Positions 8,833 to 16,832 of a stretch of 64,000 nucleotides of DNA are shown piece after piece. The stretch is from JALQTD01 sp965657495 (GTDB taxonomy: Bacteria > Bacteroidota > Bacteroidia > Flavobacteriales_D > Sanyastnellaceae). The stretch spans positions 1 through 64,000 of the forward strand of contig CBFHPD010000027.1 in the NCBI GenBank assembly GCA_965657495.1. The letters run 5' to 3'. The first letter of the stretch is position 1, and each line of letters begins with the position of its first letter. The position numbers were made by a program, and so were the translations under genes. The notes beneath the pieces were generated by a model. It searched no databases. It was not told the DNA's origin and saw nothing but the letters and a program-made list of their open reading frames with translations.

Positions 8833-10875
8833 TTAGGCGATGACGTCGCCCGGCTGGGTGCCTTCCTCCGGGGTCACGAAGCGGAGGCCGCCGTCGGCCG
8901 TGGAGGCCATGAGCACCATGCCTTGGCTTTCCACCCCGCGGATCTTGCGCGGGGCGAGGTTGGCGAGCAAGGTGACGCGGCGTCCCACGACTTCCTCGGG
9001 GGTGAAGTGCTCGGCGATGCCCGAAACCACCGTACGGGTGTCGAGGCCGGTGTCGACCGTGAGTTGGAGGAGTTTCTTCGCCTTCGGGACGCGTTCGCAC
9101 GCCGTCACGAGGCCGACCCGCAAATCGAGTTGCGTGAAGTCCTCGAACGCGCAGGGATCCTTCGCGGGTTCGACCGCGACCTCGGGCGTGCTGTCGAGGC
9201 GGGCGCGCATCATCTCGGCCCATTCCGGCTCGACCTTAGCGAAGAGGATGGGGAGCTCGCCGAGTTCGGTGCCGGCGGGCACCAGGTCCGCCCGCGCGTC
9301 TTGCCACTTGGGGTTGCCGAGTTGGAAGGCCGTGGCGAGTTTAGCGGCTGTGCGGGGCAGGAAGGGGTCGAGCAGGATGCCGAGGTTGGCGGCGATTTGG
9401 GTACAGACGTGGAGGAGGGTGGCCGCCCGCTCGGGGTCGGTTTTCTTGACCTTCCAGGGCTCCGTCTCCGTCATGTACTTGTTGCCGAGCCGGGCCACGC
9501 CCATGGCCTCCTGCAGCGCTTCGCGGTACCGGTGGCGCTCGATGAGGCCGCCGATGCGTGCGGGTGCGGCGTTCAAGGCGTCGAGGACTTCCCGGTCGGC
9601 GACGGTGAGTGGGCCAGCGGCGGGCATTTGGCCCTCATGGAACTTGCGATTCAAGACCAGCACCCGGTTCACGAAGTTGCCCAGCACGTCGGCCAGTTCG
9701 TTGTTCACGCGCTCGCGGAAATCGTCCCAAGTGAACTCGCTGTCCTTCTGCTCGGGCATGATCGAAGCGAGTACGTAACGCATTTCTTCGCTCCGATCGG
9801 GGAACTCCTCCATGAAGTCTTTGACCCAGACGGCCCAGTTGCGCGAGGTGGAAATTTTTTGGCCTTCGAGGTTCATGAACGCATTCGCCGGCACATTCAC
9901 CGGCAGGTTGTAACCGCCATGTTCCTTAAGCAGAATCGGGAAAATCAGGCAGTGGAACACGATGTTGTCCTTGCCGATGAAGTGGACCAAATCCGCTTCC
10001 GCCGACTGCCACCACGCCCTCCAATCCTGCCCGTTCGCCTCGCACCACTCCATCGTGCTGGTGATGTACCCGATCGGCGCATCCAACCAAACATACAGCA
10101 CCTTCCCGTCCGCGCCCTCCACCGGCACGGGCACCCCCCAGTCCAAATCCCGTGTCATCGCCCGCGCCTGCAACCCCCCGTCAATCCAGCTCTTGCACTG
10201 CCCCACGACGTGCGCCTTCCAAGCCGCCGCGTCGTGGTGCGGCGCGCCCTCGAGCCGCCCCTCCTCGATGTACTCGCGCAGCCACCCCTCGTGCCGGTCC
10301 ATCGGCAGGTACCAAAGCGTGGTGTCCTTCAAAACCGGTGTCGCACCGCTGAGCGTCGACTTCGGTTCGATGAGGTCCGTCGGCGACAGCGTGCTCCCGC
10401 ATTTCTCGCACTGGTCCCCATACGCCCCCGCGGCCTCACACTTGGGGCACGTCCCGGTGATGTACCGGTCCGCCAAAAACTGCTGCGCCTCCGGATCGAA
10501 AAACTGCGCCTCCGTCTTCACTTCAAATGCTCCCTTGTCGAGCAGCGTCAGGAAGAAATCCTGCGCCACTTGGTGGTGCTTCGCGCTGCTCGTCCGGCTG
10601 TAGTGGTCGAACGAAATGTCGAGCGCAGCAAAGGCCGCCTGCATTTCCTCGTGGTATGTGTCCACGATCTCGCGCGGCGTCACCCCGTCTTTCTTTGCGC
10701 GCAGCGTGATGGCCGCCCCGTGCTCGTCCGATCCGCAGACCCACAGCACGTCGTGTCCTGCGCTGCGCCGCCACCGGGCGTGGATGTCCGCGGGCAAGTA
10801 GGCGCCGGCAATGTGACCGATGTGGATCGGGCCGTTCGCATACGGCAGGGCGGAGGTCATCAGGACGCGTGGCAT
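8833..10875 (-). CDS. metG: Methionyl-tRNA synthetase
   Basis: Charges tRNA-Met with methionine in the cytosol. The 680 residues start at MPRVLMTSALPYANG; upstream in-frame codons are excluded because the family begins at this strand. The HIGH signature is PIHIGHIAG near residue 14, the zinc knuckle is CPKC...CEKC near 150-170, and the KMSKS loop appears as KISTS (GQKISTSRNW). The C-terminal 110 residues form an EMAP-II/Trbp-like tRNA-binding domain (FEDFTQLDLRVG), typical of the dimeric bacterial form. It is convergent with the TonB receptor and divergent from the LD-carboxypeptidase gene. Confidence 0.97.
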   Translation of the reverse strand: MPRVLMTSALPYANGPIHIGHIAGAYLPADIHARWRRSAGHDVLWVCGSDEHGAAITLRAKKDGVTPREIVDTYHEEMQAAFAALDISFDHYSRTSSAKHHQVAQDFFLTLLDKGAFEVKTEAQFFDPEAQQFLADRYITGTCPKCEAAGAYGDQCEKCGSTLSPTDLIEPKSTLSGATPVLKDTTLWYLPMDRHEGWLREYIEEGRLEGAPHHDAAAWKAHVVGQCKSWIDGGLQARAMTRDLDWGVPVPVEGADGKVLYVWLDAPIGYITSTMEWCEANGQDWRAWWQSAEADLVHFIGKDNIVFHCLIFPILLKEHGGYNLPVNVPANAFMNLEGQKISTSRNWAVWVKDFMEEFPDRSEEMRYVLASIMPEQKDSEFTWDDFRERVNNELADVLGNFVNRVLVLNRKFHEGQMPAAGPLTVADREVLDALNAAPARIGGLIERHRYREALQEAMGVARLGNKYMTETEPWKVKKTDPERAATLLHVCTQIAANLGILLDPFLPRTAAKLATAFQLGNPKWQDARADLVPAGTELGELPILFAKVEPEWAEMMRARLDSTPEVAVEPAKDPCAFEDFTQLDLRVGLVTACERVPKAKKLLQLTVDTGLDTRTVVSGIAEHFTPEEVVGRRVTLLANLAPRKIRGVESQGMVLMASTADGGLRFVTPEEGTQPGDVIA

Positions 10876-10959
10876 GGGCTTGGGTTTTTGAAAGGCCAAA
10901 TTTCGCACATTCCCACCCACCCACAACAGATTCCTCCCATCGGGGTGCATCTTGCACCC

Positions 10960-11805
10960 ATGCTTCCGCGCTCCCTCCAACCGGGCGACGCCATCGCCCT
11001 CGTTACGCCCGCCCGATTCACCGATTCAATCGCAGTTGAACATGCCTCCCAGGCCATCCGTGCGGCCGGGTTCGAACCGTTCCATGCGCCGGATTTGCTC
11101 GCCCGCGACGGGCAATTCGGCGGCAGCGATGCCCAGCGCGCCGAGCAGTTGAACCGAGCGTTTCGGTCCCCGGATGTGCGGGCGGTTTGGGCCATGCGCG
11201 GGGGCTACGGTTGCGCCCGCATCCTGCCGCTCCTTGATGCCGTCGCCTACTGCAAGGACCCCACCTGGATCTGCGGTTTCTCCGACGTGACAGCCTTGCA
11301 CGCGTGGTCGGCTCGCATAGGCGTGGCGGCCCTGCACGGACCGGTGGCCGGGACATTCGCGTCAACGCTTAACGCCGAGCAGTTATGGACGGCGTTGGCA
11401 CAGCCGGAGGCGCACCAGCGCGGCCGCCACCTCAATCTAACGGCCGAACGTCCGGTGCTCGGCGGCAACCTCAGCGTCCTCTACTCCCTCCTCGGTACGC
11501 CCTATTTCCCAGACGTGACCGGCGCGTGGCTGCTGCTCGAGGACCTCGACGAGTACCTCTACCACCTCGACCGCATGCTCAACAGCCTCCGCCTCGCGGG
11601 CGTGTTCGACCGGATGCACGGGCTGGTGCTGGGCAGCTTCACGGACTTGCACGACAACACGATTGCCTCAGGCCAAACCACAGACAACCCCTTCGGACGG
11701 ACCCTCCCCGACATGGTCGCCGACCACGTGCCGGCGGGGAAACCCGTGGTGTGGGACGTGCCGGTCGGGCACGGCGAGGAAAACGTTCCGGTGGTGCTCG
11801 GCTGA
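10960..11805 (+). CDS. LD-carboxypeptidase (peptidase family S66)
   Basis: Muramoyl-tetrapeptide carboxypeptidase-like enzyme, expected to trim the terminal D-Ala from tetrapeptides during murein recycling. It has 281 residues, slightly short for the family. Visible motifs: WAMRGGYGCARILP (near 75), the nucleophile elbow GFSDVTAL (near 107), the acidic block LLEDLDEYLYHLDRML, and the C-terminal VPVGHGEEN with the catalytic His. The start at MLPRSLQPGD is chosen because the family begins with this L-x-P-GD strand. The intergenic -7-like sequence CATCTTGC sits 4 nt before the ATG. It is cytosolic, with no signal peptide. Family S66 also includes microcin-immunity (MccF-like) members, which cannot be excluded. 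Confidence 0.9.
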   Translation: MLPRSLQPGDAIALVTPARFTDSIAVEHASQAIRAAGFEPFHAPDLLARDGQFGGSDAQRAEQLNRAFRSPDVRAVWAMRGGYGCARILPLLDAVAYCKDPTWICGFSDVTALHAWSARIGVAALHGPVAGTFASTLNAEQLWTALAQPEAHQRGRHLNLTAERPVLGGNLSVLYSLLGTPYFPDVTGAWLLLEDLDEYLYHLDRMLNSLRLAGVFDRMHGLVLGSFTDLHDNTIASGQTTDNPFGRTLPDMVADHVPAGKPVVWDVPVGHGEENVPVVLG

Positions 11806-11817
11806 GGGCGGTTGAAG

Positions 11818-11825
11818 TACATTTG
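11818..11825 (+). promoter_or_regulatory. -7 box of kbl
   Basis: TACATTTG, an exact TAnnTTTG, ends 18 nt before the kbl ATG. No convincing -33 TTG lies at 17-23 bp upstream. It sits right after the stop of the LD-carboxypeptidase gene. Confidence 0.5.
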
Positions 11826-11843
11826 GCCTACAAAATCAACGCC

Positions 11844-13043
11844 ATGTACGGAAAGCTGCAAGCCCACCTTCAAAATGAATTGAAAGAAATCGAAGCCGCC
11901 GGGCTCTACAAGCGCGAGCGCATCATCGCGGGCCAGCAGGACGCGGAAATCACGCTGACCGACGGCTCCAAAGTGCTCAATTTCTGTGCGAACAACTACC
12001 TCGGGCTGAGCAACCACCCGCGCATCATGGACGCGGCCAAACGCGCCATCGATACGCACGGTTTCGGTATGTCTTCCGTCCGCTTCATCTGCGGCACCCA
12101 GGACATCCACAAAGAGCTCGAGCAGGCCATCGCTGACTTCCATCAAACCGAGGACACCATCCTCTACGCGGCCGCCTTCGACGCGAACGGCGGGGTCTTC
12201 GAGCCCCTTCTCGGCGCGGCCGACGCCATCATTTCCGACAGCCTGAACCACGCCTCCATCATCGACGGCGTGCGCCTTTGCAAGGCGGCGCGGTACCGGT
12301 ATGCGAACAACGACATGGCCGACCTCGAAGCCCAGCTGAAGGCGGCCAACGAGGCGGGCCACCGCTTCAAGATCATCGTGACCGACGGCGTGTTCTCCAT
12401 GGACGGCTACGTGGCTGCCATTGACCAAATCTGCGATCTCGCCGATCAATACGACGCCCTCGTGATGGTCGACGAATGCCACGCCACGGGCTTCATCGGC
12501 AAGACCGGCCGCGGGAGCATCGAACTCCGGGACGCCATGGGCCGGGTGGACATCATCACCGGCACCCTCGGCAAGGCGATGGGCGGGGCGATGGGCGGCT
12601 TCACGACCGGCCGCAAAGAGATCATCGAGCTGTTGCGTCAACGCAGCCGGCCGTATTTGTTCTCGAACTCCTTGGCGCCGTCGATTGTCGGGGCGGGCAT
12701 TGAGGCGTTCAAGATGCTTTCAGAATCAACTGAACTGCGGGACCGGCTCGAGGAGAACACGGCGTACTTCAAGGCGGGCATGCGCCGGGTCGGCCTTCCA
12801 TTCAAAGACGGCGAGAGCGCGATCGTGCCCGTCATGCTGGGCGATGCCCGGTTGTCGCAGGTCATGGCGGACAAGCTGCTGGAGCGCGGCATTTACGTCA
12901 TCGGATTTTTCTATCCCGTGGTGCCAAAGGAGCAAGCGCGCATCCGCGTGCAGTTGTCGGCAGCCCACACCCGGGAGCAGTTGGACCGGGCCATTGCGGC
13001 GTTCGAGGAAGTGGCGAAGGAGTTGGGGGTGATCGGCGCTTGA
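11844..13043 (+). CDS. kbl: Glycine C-acetyltransferase (2-amino-3-ketobutyrate CoA ligase)
   Basis: PLP enzyme that cleaves 2-amino-3-oxobutyrate with CoA to glycine and acetyl-CoA, the second step of threonine catabolism. At 399 residues it is colinear with E. coli Kbl as I remember it: NFCANNYLGLSNHP, HGFGMSSVRFICGTQD, DALVMVDECHATGF and ITGTLGKAMGG, where Lys244 binds PLP. The open frame extends upstream, but MYGKLQAHLQ is the family start and is preceded by the -7 box. The partner threonine dehydrogenase is not in the window. The downstream FAD oxidoreductase begins 1 nt after the stop, so the two are probably co-transcribed. Confidence 0.95.
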   Translation: MYGKLQAHLQNELKEIEAAGLYKRERIIAGQQDAEITLTDGSKVLNFCANNYLGLSNHPRIMDAAKRAIDTHGFGMSSVRFICGTQDIHKELEQAIADFHQTEDTILYAAAFDANGGVFEPLLGAADAIISDSLNHASIIDGVRLCKAARYRYANNDMADLEAQLKAANEAGHRFKIIVTDGVFSMDGYVAAIDQICDLADQYDALVMVDECHATGFIGKTGRGSIELRDAMGRVDIITGTLGKAMGGAMGGFTTGRKEIIELLRQRSRPYLFSNSLAPSIVGAGIEAFKMLSESTELRDRLEENTAYFKAGMRRVGLPFKDGESAIVPVMLGDARLSQVMADKLLERGIYVIGFFYPVVPKEQARIRVQLSAAHTREQLDRAIAAFEEVAKELGVIGA

Positions 13044-13044
13044 G

Positions 13045-14079
13045 GTGGCGCGGTGGCTGGTTGTCGGTGGCGGACTGGCGGGCACGCTGGCCGCCGAAGC
13101 GCTGTGGCTTGCAGGAGAGGACGTGGTGCAACGGGACGCGGGGTTGCCGAGCGCTTCACGCGTTGCGGCGGGGATGTTCAATCCAGTCTCATTCCGCCGG
13201 GTGGTCGAGGTCTGGGACGCCGCAGAGCACCGGCAAGTCGCCGAGGCGGTGTATGCGCGGTTTGAACGGTTGCTGGGAGGGAAGTACTGGTTTGAAGTGC
13301 CGGTGGTGCGCGCCTTTCCCAATGCGGATTACGCAGAGGTGTGGCGGTCGAGGATGTCCGCGGGGCATGATGTTTCAAAATGGATTGAATTAGCGGATGC
13401 ACCGGGGGGGATGCGGTTTGAGTTCGGTGCAGGGCGCGTGGAGGGATCGGGTTGGGTGCACGTGACCCAATTGCTGGACGACTGGAAGGCGTGGGCCGCA
13501 AGTGGCCCTGATCGGTTGACGTGGGAAACCGGAGCGTGGAACTGGTCGGACGGTTTGCCCGCTGGGTACGACGGCGTGGTGGATGCCCGCGGCGTGGGGG
13601 CCGTTGAAGATTTGAAGCAATGGGGAATACAGGTCAATCCAAACCACGGCGAAGTGCTCACCTTGCGTCCGGGCGCTTGGACCGAGGGGTTCACGCTGAA
13701 TGCGAACAAGTGGGTCCTCCCGCAGCCGGATGGGCGCGCGCGGCTTGGGGCCACGTATGCATGGGGCATCTTGGATGACCGCACCCAGGCCAAATCCCAG
13801 CACGAGTTGTTCGCCCCCTTCGAAAAGTGGGGTCGGTTCAATTTGAATGATGTCGAAGAACACCGAGCAGGCCTTCGGCCCGCCTCCCCCGACCGCCGGC
13901 CCATTGTCGGCAAGTTGAGCAACCGGTATCCGTGGTACGCCCTGCTGAACGGCCTCGGAACGCGTGGGGTCCTCGTGGGGCCGCGCGCAGCACAAGACCT
14001 CGCCCGTCAATTGCTTCAGGACGCCCCTCAACGGGATTTGACCAATCCCACGCGATTTCGTAGTTTCAACGAAATCTGA
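13045..14079 (+). CDS. FAD-dependent oxidoreductase (DAO family)
   Basis: 344 residues starting at a GTG one base after the kbl stop, the only start that keeps the N-terminal Rossmann strand (ARWLVVGGGLAG, residues 2-13). The dinucleotide motif and the C-terminal block GLRPASPDRRPIVGKL, then NGLGTRGVLVGP, place it with D-amino-acid/glycine oxidase-like enzymes that bind FAD. AAGMFNPVSFRR near residue 41 is the motif seen in the widespread Bacteroidota version of this family. The substrate is not known. Coupling to kbl suggests an amine or amino-acid substrate, but that is inference. Cytoplasmic. Confidence 0.85.
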   Translation: MARWLVVGGGLAGTLAAEALWLAGEDVVQRDAGLPSASRVAAGMFNPVSFRRVVEVWDAAEHRQVAEAVYARFERLLGGKYWFEVPVVRAFPNADYAEVWRSRMSAGHDVSKWIELADAPGGMRFEFGAGRVEGSGWVHVTQLLDDWKAWAASGPDRLTWETGAWNWSDGLPAGYDGVVDARGVGAVEDLKQWGIQVNPNHGEVLTLRPGAWTEGFTLNANKWVLPQPDGRARLGATYAWGILDDRTQAKSQHELFAPFEKWGRFNLNDVEEHRAGLRPASPDRRPIVGKLSNRYPWYALLNGLGTRGVLVGPRAAQDLARQLLQDAPQRDLTNPTRFRSFNEI

Positions 14080-14088
14080 ATCAGAAGG

Positions 14089-14709
14089 ATGGCGAAAAAG
14101 AAGAAGGGAAAGAAGAAAAAGGACAAACAAGCGGTTCCGGTGGCTGAGGCACCGCGGATGAGCGAAGTTGAATTTGCCCCGGTCCGAGAAGTGTTCATCA
14201 CCGAGTGGGCGGGCTTGATGGTCGGGTGGGGCTTTCCAAAGGCAATGGGGACGGTGCACGGCTGCTTGCTTGCACGCGCCGATTCGCTGACGATGCGGGA
14301 AGTGAAGGACCTCACGGGGCTTAGCCAAGGAACGGCCTACACCATGCTCAAGCGCTTGGTGGACATGCGGCTCGCGCACGAGGAGCACCGGCACGGCACA
14401 CGGCAGGTGCGGTACTTGGCCGAGCGCGACGCGTGGCAAGTGGCTTCGTCGGCGCTGAAGGCGAGGCGCGAGCGCGAGCTGAATCCGCTGTTGGCGATGC
14501 GCGGTTTGCTGGAACAACTGCCTCCGGTCGACGGCCCGCCCACCGTGCGGGACGAGGAAGCAGCGCCCGATTCTGCAGCGGTGTTGAGCGCGACGCTGCA
14601 GCCCTTCGTCCACTGGGCCGAGCAGGTGGACGGCCTGTTTAGTGCCTTTGAAGTGGAGGATGAAAAGTGGTGGAGCCGGTTGGTGAAGCGGTGGAAAACC
14701 CGCACATGA
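14089..14709 (+). CDS. GbsR/MarR-type transcriptional regulator
   Basis: 206 residues. A basic tail (residues 2-14 are almost all Lys) precedes a winged helix-turn-helix. The core WGFPKAMGTVHGCLLA, then REVKDLTGLSQGTAYTMLKR, is the GbsR-like MarR signature (recognition helix near residues 84-98). The C-terminal third is acidic and helical. It probably binds DNA as a dimer; target genes are unknown, and the FAD oxidoreductase 9 nt upstream and ferritin downstream are candidates. The Lys-rich tail may add non-specific DNA or RNA affinity. It is likely translated together with the preceding oxidoreductase. Confidence 0.85.
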   Translation: MAKKKKGKKKKDKQAVPVAEAPRMSEVEFAPVREVFITEWAGLMVGWGFPKAMGTVHGCLLARADSLTMREVKDLTGLSQGTAYTMLKRLVDMRLAHEEHRHGTRQVRYLAERDAWQVASSALKARRERELNPLLAMRGLLEQLPPVDGPPTVRDEEAAPDSAAVLSATLQPFVHWAEQVDGLFSAFEVEDEKWWSRLVKRWKTRT

Positions 14710-14771
14710 TTTGGCTTGAATTCACAACGTCCTGAAGAGATTAGCCGTAATTTTCGCCCAAATTCAGCACC

Positions 14772-15284
14772 ATGCTCAAACCAGAAGTTGCCCACGCCCT
14801 CAACCAGCAAGTCGAATTGGAAGCGCAAAGCTCCCACGCTTACCTCGCGATGGCCGTCTGGGCAGAAACCGAAGGCTACGATGGAACCGCGAACTTCCTC
14901 TACCGCCACGCGGAGGAGGAGCGCGGGCACATGCTGAAACTCATCCGTTTCATCAACGAGCGCGGCAGCAAGGCCGTGGTTCCCCCGCTCGGCGCCCCAA
15001 GCCCGTCGTTCAGCGGACTGAAGGAGGCGTTTGAGAGCGTGCTGGAACACGAGACCCGGGTAACCGAGAGCATCAACGAAGTGGTGGACGTGTGCTTGCG
15101 GGTCAAGGACTACCCCACGCACAACTTCATGCAATGGTACGTGGCCGAGCAGTTGGAGGAGGAAGGCATGGCGCGCCGGATCTTGGATCGCTTGGCATTG
15201 GCTGGTGATGCGTCGGGAGCCCTGTATCACTTCGACCGCGATATCACTTCCATCGAGCCGATGGAAGAAGGAGCAGGCGCCTAA
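14772..15284 (+). CDS. ftnA: Bacterial non-haem ferritin
   Basis: Forms a 24-mer iron-storage shell, oxidising Fe(II) at a di-iron centre. The 170 residues align without gaps to E. coli FtnA at the key sites: Glu17, Glu50 and His53 (HAEEERGH), Glu94, Gln127 and Glu130 (AEQLEEE) are all present, so the ferroxidase centre should be active, including the third-site glutamates. It starts at MLKPEV, the family start, six nt after a TAATTTTC -7-like box, so the mRNA may be nearly leaderless. The next gene begins 9 nt after its stop. Confidence 0.96.
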   Translation: MLKPEVAHALNQQVELEAQSSHAYLAMAVWAETEGYDGTANFLYRHAEEERGHMLKLIRFINERGSKAVVPPLGAPSPSFSGLKEAFESVLEHETRVTESINEVVDVCLRVKDYPTHNFMQWYVAEQLEEEGMARRILDRLALAGDASGALYHFDRDITSIEPMEEGAGA

Positions 15285-15293
15285 GGCCCCCGC

Positions 15294-15851
15294 ATGAAGA
15301 GGGTTGTCGTTTCGGTGGTGTCGTTGTGCTTTGCGGGCATGGCTTGGGCGGTGGCCGCGCATTGGAGACAAGGCGATGAAGACCAAAAGGAGTACGGCAT
15401 CGACCTGCTCAACACCTCGGCAGCCGTCGAGTCCTGGGTGATTTGCGGATTCACCGAAGGGCTCAAGTGGCCGGAAGAAACGAAGACGGGAACCTACCGC
15501 ATCGGGGTCTTGGGGGACGCCGAATTGCACAAGTTTTTGATGAACGGTTGCAACATGCACCCCTCGGGGAGCCAGATCGTTGAAATTATTGCGTGTCCGG
15601 AGGTTCCGGACGATACGTACTACCACATTTTGTATGTTGGTGATGTGGCAAGTCCTGCGTGGAACGCTTGGCGCCCTGCCTTGCAGGACGCTCCGACGGT
15701 GGTGGTCACGCACGCCGAAGGGGGCGTCCCGGGAGGGGCCATGGTGAACTTCCATTATGTGGATGGCGAGCTGACGTTGCAACTGGATGTGGAGCGGGCG
15801 GAGCGTTTACAGATTTCAATAGGTAATGAACTGAAGTCATGGGTGGAATGA
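15294..15851 (+). CDS. YfiR-family (DUF4154) periplasmic protein
   Basis: 185 residues with a signal peptide (MKRVVVSVVSLCFAGMAWA). The body has the YfiR/DUF4154 pattern: an N-terminal helix with IxxFTxxLKWPE, TYRIGVLGDAELHKFL, a central HILYVGD and a C-terminal VNFHYVDGELTLQLDVERA. In Pseudomonas YfiR is a periplasmic inhibitor in a c-di-GMP signalling cascade. In Bacteroidota members sit beside membrane sensor proteins. Here it overlaps a TPR protein and is followed by a HAMP-SpoIIE phosphatase, so a periplasmic sensing role for that phosphatase is a reasonable inference. The conserved Cys pair of Pseudomonas YfiR is not obvious, although C51, C86 and C101 exist. Confidence 0.75.
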   Translation: MKRVVVSVVSLCFAGMAWAVAAHWRQGDEDQKEYGIDLLNTSAAVESWVICGFTEGLKWPEETKTGTYRIGVLGDAELHKFLMNGCNMHPSGSQIVEIIACPEVPDDTYYHILYVGDVASPAWNAWRPALQDAPTVVVTHAEGGVPGGAMVNFHYVDGELTLQLDVERAERLQISIGNELKSWVE

Positions 15852-16750
15852 ATGTCCTGCGGATTTGTGTGCTGTGCCTGTGGGCATTTGGCGGTGTGGC
15901 ATTCGCCCAATCGCCTGTGGAGCGGGCTATTGTGTTGGGCAATCAAGGGGCGTGGGAGGAGGCCGCTGAGGTGTTGCGACCGGCAGTAGCTGGGGATTTC
16001 CAAGCCGACCCCCAAGCATGGTACATCCTCGGGTTTGCCCTCAAGGAGCAATACAAGCAATCCGAGAACCCCGCCATTGACAACCCCCAGCGGTTGGGGG
16101 CGATCCAGTCGTTCCAGCGGAGCTTGCAACTTCAGGAAGCCCGCGGGGAAATAGATGCCTCGTTGGTGAATGCCATGGAGGCCATGGCCGAGAGTTTCCT
16201 GAAAGATGCGGCTGCACGGGTCATCCAATTCGCCCCGGGCGACGATGCGGAAGTCCTCGGTTTACTCAAGCGGTACGAGGCGGAGTGGGCGCAATTGCAT
16301 CCCGATGCCCGTTTTGAAGACCAAGAGTTCGACATGTATTTCATGCTTGCGGAGGCCAATAGCGCACTGCTCGACCCCGCGCTCGGGCTCAGCAATGGGG
16401 TGCGGCAGGCCGCCTTTGAGCAAGCCGTCGCGCATTACGAAGCGGCGGAAGCGCTGCGGCCTGACGATGATCGCACCCATTACAATTTGGCAGTGACCTG
16501 GTACAACGAAGGGGTGCGGAAAATCCGGGCCATAGACAACCAGGTGACCTTGCCTGAATTGATGCGCATCCAATCCGAATGCGTGCAGTTTTTCAAGCGC
16601 GCCCTCGACCCCATGCAATCGGCGTACGCGCTGAATCCAAAAAAGGCCCGGACCCTCAACGGCCTGATGATCATCCACCGGGCGTTGGAGCAGCGCGAGG
16701 AAAGCGACCGGTTCCGGGTGGAATTGGAAGCCTTGAAGGGCGGACGCTGA
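15848..16750 (+). CDS. Secreted TPR-repeat protein
   Basis: 300 residues from the ATG that overlaps the YfiR stop as ATGA; a Met three codons upstream (15839) would give the longer overlap. A signal peptide (MNVLRICVLCLWAFGGVAFA) is followed by helical repeats with TPR spacing: AIVLGNQGAWEEAAEVLRPAV, the WYILGFALK unit, then AVAHYEAAEALRPDDDRTHY and NLAVTWYNEG near 200-225. It is a likely periplasmic scaffold. Coupling to the YfiR gene and proximity to the SpoIIE phosphatase suggest one signalling unit, but no enzymatic motif is present. Confidence 0.75.
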   Translation: MNVLRICVLCLWAFGGVAFAQSPVERAIVLGNQGAWEEAAEVLRPAVAGDFQADPQAWYILGFALKEQYKQSENPAIDNPQRLGAIQSFQRSLQLQEARGEIDASLVNAMEAMAESFLKDAAARVIQFAPGDDAEVLGLLKRYEAEWAQLHPDARFEDQEFDMYFMLAEANSALLDPALGLSNGVRQAAFEQAVAHYEAAEALRPDDDRTHYNLAVTWYNEGVRKIRAIDNQVTLPELMRIQSECVQFFKRALDPMQSAYALNPKKARTLNGLMIIHRALEQREESDRFRVELEALKGGR

Positions 16751-16832
16751 TCCGGGGGTTATTGACATGCGGCGGTTCACGCCCGCTGAAGAAAGGCGTT
16801 GACGGCGAAGCCATTCCGCCTAAATTGTCGGC